A stretch of DNA of 13,961 bases from JBDRLH01 sp043813215 (lineage in GTDB: Bacteria > Patescibacteriota > Minisyncoccia > Minisyncoccales > JAQTPW01): assembly GCA_043813215.1 (NCBI GenBank), contig JBDRLH010000034.1, positions 1 to 13,961 of the forward strand, read 5' to 3'. The notes under the pieces were generated by a model. The model did no database searches, was not told the origin of the DNA, and saw only the letters and a program-made list of their open reading frames with translations. Positions 12,198 to 13,961 of the stretch are shown here, one piece after another (position 1 is the stretch's first letter; the number at the start of each line of letters is the position of its first letter). The translations under genes and the position numbers were made by a program.

Positions 12198-12461
12198 ATG
12201 ATTTTTGAGGGGTACGCTGCCAACTCTGTTGATTTGGAGAATTTTTTCGAATTTTATTTCAAAGAGATCGTTGAGATTGAGCCTTGCGTTGGTTTGGTTT
12301 TCTACGGCGAAATTTTCACAGAAGATATCGACGTAGAAGTGATTCGGGAAATGGTCGCAAACGAAATCCCTGATGATTTAACATCGGTTACTACGGAAAT
12401 AAATCCTCTGGTTTGGAATGAAAGCGGTGTGCCTTTGGCCGCCGCTTTATTTTTTTATTAA
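12198..12461 (+). CDS. Small acidic hypothetical protein
   Basis: I do not recognise the family. The 87-residue product is markedly acidic (for example DLENFFEFYFKEIVEIEP, FTEDIDVEVIREMVANEIPDD) and aromatic-rich, with short strands (VGLVFYGEIF, DLTSVTTEINPLVW) and a hydrophobic end (VPLAAALFFY) too short for a sure membrane helix. It is likely a compact alpha/beta protein. The start is fixed by one of the best ribosome binding sites in the window: AGGAGGTGAT at 12186-12195 complements the usual 16S rRNA tail almost fully and ends close to the ATG. The strong site suggests high expression. No convincing terminator follows; a CGGTTTT/AAAACCG inverted repeat lies near 12478-12500. Confidence 0.65.
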   Translation: MIFEGYAANSVDLENFFEFYFKEIVEIEPCVGLVFYGEIFTEDIDVEVIREMVANEIPDDLTSVTTEINPLVWNESGVPLAAALFFY

Positions 12462-12516
12462 AATCAGCCCCAAATGCTTCGGTTTTTTATTTGAAAACCG
12501 TCGGAAAACGGAAAGC

Positions 12517-12544
12517 TTGATTTTTTTATGTTTGGTGCTATAAT
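12517..12544 (+). promoter_or_regulatory. Promoter of the DUF3307-coaD gene cluster
   Basis: TTGATT (12517-12522), 16 bases, perfect TATAAT (12539-12544) with an upstream TGC giving an extended -10. Start predicted near 12551, about 30 nt before the ATG at 12580. Confidence 0.7.
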
Positions 12545-12579
12545 ATAAACATCTTTAACAATTTGGAAGGAGGATTCTG

Positions 12580-12981
12580 ATGATCGGAGATATTTTTGCA
12601 AGGATAGTACTCGGTCATTTAGTCGGAGATTATCTTTTCCAGGGGAGGGAAATGGCGCTGAAGAAATCTGAAAACAGTTGGCGCGGGATCATTTGGTGCA
12701 CCGTTCACAGTCTGATTTATACGGCTTGTGTATGTTCATTTCTTTGGACAATAAATCCGTTAATCTGGTTTTTGATTTTTCTAAGCCACTGGCCATTTGA
12801 TCGCTGGTCATTGGGTTCAAAATGGCTCAAATTAATCCGGGGCCGTGATTTTATGGAAGCCTTTAATTCCAATGATAAGTATCGCGATATCCATCTTGTG
12901 TTTTCATGCATAGTATACGTTGTGGTTGATAACACCCTGCATCTTTTGCTCATGTGCTTAATCGCATTCTGGCTATTGTAA
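12580..12981 (+). CDS. DUF3307-like integral membrane protein
   Basis: A 133-residue membrane protein with the opening LGHLVGDYLFQGREMALKKSE, the H-x-x-G-D-x-x-x-Q pattern of DUF3307. CTVHSLIYTACVCSFLW (helix 2), LIWFLIFLSHWPFDRWSL (helix 3) and a C-terminal helix (LHLLLMCLIAFWLL) follow. The repeated His and Asp at helix ends (GHLVGD, VHSL, SHWPFD, DIH, DNTLH) are the conserved polar residues of that family and might bind metal or form a membrane active site, but no reaction is known to me. AAGGAGG at 12567-12573 sets the start. First gene of an SD-bearing cluster; the next gene begins 18 bases after its stop. Confidence 0.75.
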   Translation: MIGDIFARIVLGHLVGDYLFQGREMALKKSENSWRGIIWCTVHSLIYTACVCSFLWTINPLIWFLIFLSHWPFDRWSLGSKWLKLIRGRDFMEAFNSNDKYRDIHLVFSCIVYVVVDNTLHLLLMCLIAFWLL

Positions 12982-12998
12982 TTTAAGGAGGATTAGAA

Positions 12999-13498
12999 AT
13001 GAAAAAAATCGGACTTTATCCTGGAACCTTCGATCCCATTACCTTGGGACACTTAGATGTTATAAAAACAGCTTCTCTAATTTTTGATGAGGTTATCGTA
13101 GCGATGCTCATTAATCTCCAGAAGGAACCATTTTTTTCTGTAGAAGAGCGCAAAGCCATGATAATGAATCATTAAAGGATTACGGCATTCTTAACGCTCG
13201 TGCGATTTATTTTGACGGCCTGACAGCGGCTTCGGCTGAAAGAGAAAAAACAACTGCCATAATCAGGGGATTGCGATTGGTGACGGATTTTGAAGCCGAG
13301 CTCACGCTCTCCTTCAATAATGCCAAGCTGTGCGACATCCCCACCATATTCGTGCCGCCCTGCCAGGATCATATTCATATCAGCTCAAGCGCCGTAAGAG
13401 AACTTTTTTGATTCGAAGTGACCGAAGAATTGAAAGAGTACGTTCCGTTGACGGTTTTCAAGTATCTTGAGAAGAAAAGACAAAGGAGAGAAAAATGA
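12999..13498 (+). pseudogene. coaD: Pantetheine-phosphate adenylyltransferase (coaD), frameshifted and interrupted
   Basis: Encodes CoaD, which adenylylates 4'-phosphopantetheine in CoA synthesis, but the frame is broken twice. From ATG 12999 (SD AAGGAGG at 12985-12991) the sequence reads MKKIGLYPGTFDPITLGHLD, with the nucleotidyl-transferase TxGH motif, on to FFSVEERKAMI, then stops at TAA 13173. Homology continues in a frame shifted by one base from GAA 13166 (ESLKDYGILNARAIYFDGLTAAS, TAIIRGLRLVTDFEAELTLSFNNAKL, HIHISSSAVRELF). The simplest explanation is one missing base near 13164-13166. That frame meets TGA at 13409 and then reads on as FEVTEELKEYVPLTVFKYLEKK to TGA 13496. Restored length is about 166 residues, normal for CoaD. 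Either a young pseudogene or sequence errors; all active-site regions remain. Confidence 0.85.
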
Positions 13499-13647
13499 TT
13501 CCTTGGCATTGGTTCCTCGTTGGTTTTCTTACCTGTATTATTTTCGTTATTCTTGGCATCTTTATTTACTACCAGCTTGCGCGTTTGGCGGCCCGGATGT
13601 CTGTAAACATAGGAGAAGCCATAAAAGAAACATCAATCAGACCGTGA
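13495..13647 (+). CDS. 50-residue single-helix membrane peptide
   Basis: A short frame from ATG 13495 to TGA 13645. It has one strong membrane helix (residues about 6-27, WFLVGFLTCIIFVILGIFIYYQ) followed by a short amphipathic cytoplasmic tail (LARLAARMSVNIGEAIKETSIRP). A good SD, AAAGGAG near 13483-13489, lies before the start. The ATG overlaps the coaD stop codon as ATGA, the usual sign of translational coupling, so the two probably belonged to one operon. Reading through the TGA would add one residue before TAA. It is too short to assign a family; small helper subunits of membrane complexes look like this. Function unknown. Confidence 0.65.
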   Translation: MIPWHWFLVGFLTCIIFVILGIFIYYQLARLAARMSVNIGEAIKETSIRP

Positions 13648-13672
13648 TATTAAAAAGAAAGGAAGAGAAAAG

Positions 13673-13942
13673 TTGTTTGAATGTGAAGAATGTGGTCAGA
13701 TTCAGCCCCGATATGGAAAACAAAGAAAAGTCGTAATCGAAGTGCGACGAGTTGAGTACATAAGTGGAAGTGGGCGGGATCGCTACGGAGGTTTTCCAAG
13801 CGGTTTTGAAACTGCAAAAGAGAAAAAAATGTGCGCATCCTGCGCCGCTAAGCCGCTCGTTCCTCAAATTGTCGCTGAAAAAAAAGTTTATCAGCCCTGG
13901 GTAAGACCCGTGTTTAAAAAACACGAGTCATCCGAGGATTAG
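13673..13942 (+). CDS. Small zinc-ribbon protein
   Basis: An 89-residue soluble protein with two Cys pairs, CEEC at 4-7 and CASC at about 54-57, spaced as in a treble-clef or zinc-ribbon site that would bind one Zn(II). Between them lies a basic strand-rich stretch (KQRKVVIEVRRVEYISGSG). The C-terminal third is basic with Trp and Pro (YQPWVRPVFKKHE), plausible for nucleic-acid contact. The start is TTG 13673, with GGAAGAG at 13661-13667 upstream; no in-frame ATG precedes the first Cys pair. It starts 25 bases after the small membrane peptide and is co-directional, so probably the same operon. The family was not identified. Confidence 0.7.
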   Translation: MFECEECGQIQPRYGKQRKVVIEVRRVEYISGSGRDRYGGFPSGFETAKEKKMCASCAAKPLVPQIVAEKKVYQPWVRPVFKKHESSED

Positions 13943-13944
13943 GA

Positions 13945-13961
13945 ATGATAGAAGCACACTT
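13945..13961 (+). CDS. Start of a further gene, cut by the window edge
   Basis: ATG 13945, two bases after the zinc-ribbon stop, opens MIEAH and runs off the window. An AGG at 13935-13937 gives reasonable SD spacing. Too short to identify. Confidence 0.4.

Noticed and set aside
12999..13498. TGA read as glycine (Gracilibacteria-type code)
   Set aside because: The methyltransferase and the 50-residue peptide end in TGA, and the coaD TGA overlaps the next ATG. A one-base shift is also needed, which recoding would not explain.

Overview
The window looks like chromosomal DNA from an uncultured bacterium of the Candidate Phyla Radiation (Patescibacteria, most likely a Parcubacteria-type lineage). 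This is an inference from gene content and style: moderately AT-rich, densely packed short genes, many of them membrane proteins of unknown function, a DUF5671-type membrane protein, a single-RRM RNA-binding protein with a Gly/Arg tail, an AlkD-like glycosylase, SPFH and bactofilin-like proteins, and a mixture of genes with no Shine-Dalgarno (SD) site and genes with a very strong one. No rRNA, tRNA, CRISPR array or transposase was seen.

Layout. (1) 1-794: a SAM-dependent methyltransferase whose start lies at or just outside the left edge. (2) 795-1850: an accessory-looking stretch with two small genes, each of which appears to start at ATA rather than ATG, GC-rich hairpin-forming patches and a 13-bp direct repeat. 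(3) 1855-2715: an MscS-type mechanosensitive channel. (4) 2792-5675: a probable co-directional run of a DUF5671/pilin-like membrane protein, a seven-helix membrane protein, a nitroreductase and an RluA-type pseudouridine synthase. It ends at a hairpin terminator shared with (5), the convergent RRM protein gene (6053-5724, minus strand), which has a clear promoter and a roughly 130-nt leader able to fold over its own start codon. (6) 6288-8029: an anchored DUF4163/DUF3298-type protein, a 43-residue Cys-rich peptide and an AlkD-like DNA glycosylase. Two of these have promoters placed as if their mRNAs were leaderless. (7) 8158-9597: an unknown 121-residue protein and a PRPP-synthetase-like enzyme carrying a palindromic in-frame insertion. 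(8) 9726-11705: an SPFH/stomatin-like protein followed by a bactofilin-like beta-repeat membrane protein. (9) 11780-12001: no convincing gene, but a promoter-like site, a GC-rich highly structured stretch and a terminator, which together suggest a non-coding RNA. (10) 12198-13961: an unknown acidic protein, a DUF3307 membrane protein, a broken coaD, a 50-residue membrane peptide, a zinc-ribbon protein and the start of a further gene, all with SD sites.

How the genes may fit together. Several serve the envelope: MscS for osmotic release, SPFH and the bactofilin-like protein for membrane organisation, the anchored DUF3298-type protein, and multi-helix proteins of unknown role. Others serve nucleic acids or nucleotides: methyltransferase (substrate unknown), pseudouridine synthase, RRM protein, AlkD, PRPP synthetase and CoaD. 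The points most worth checking are the candidate RNA at 11815-12001, the leader hairpin of the RRM gene, the paired ATA starts, the Cys-rich peptide, the palindromic insertion in the PRPP-synthetase-like gene and the two lesions in coaD.
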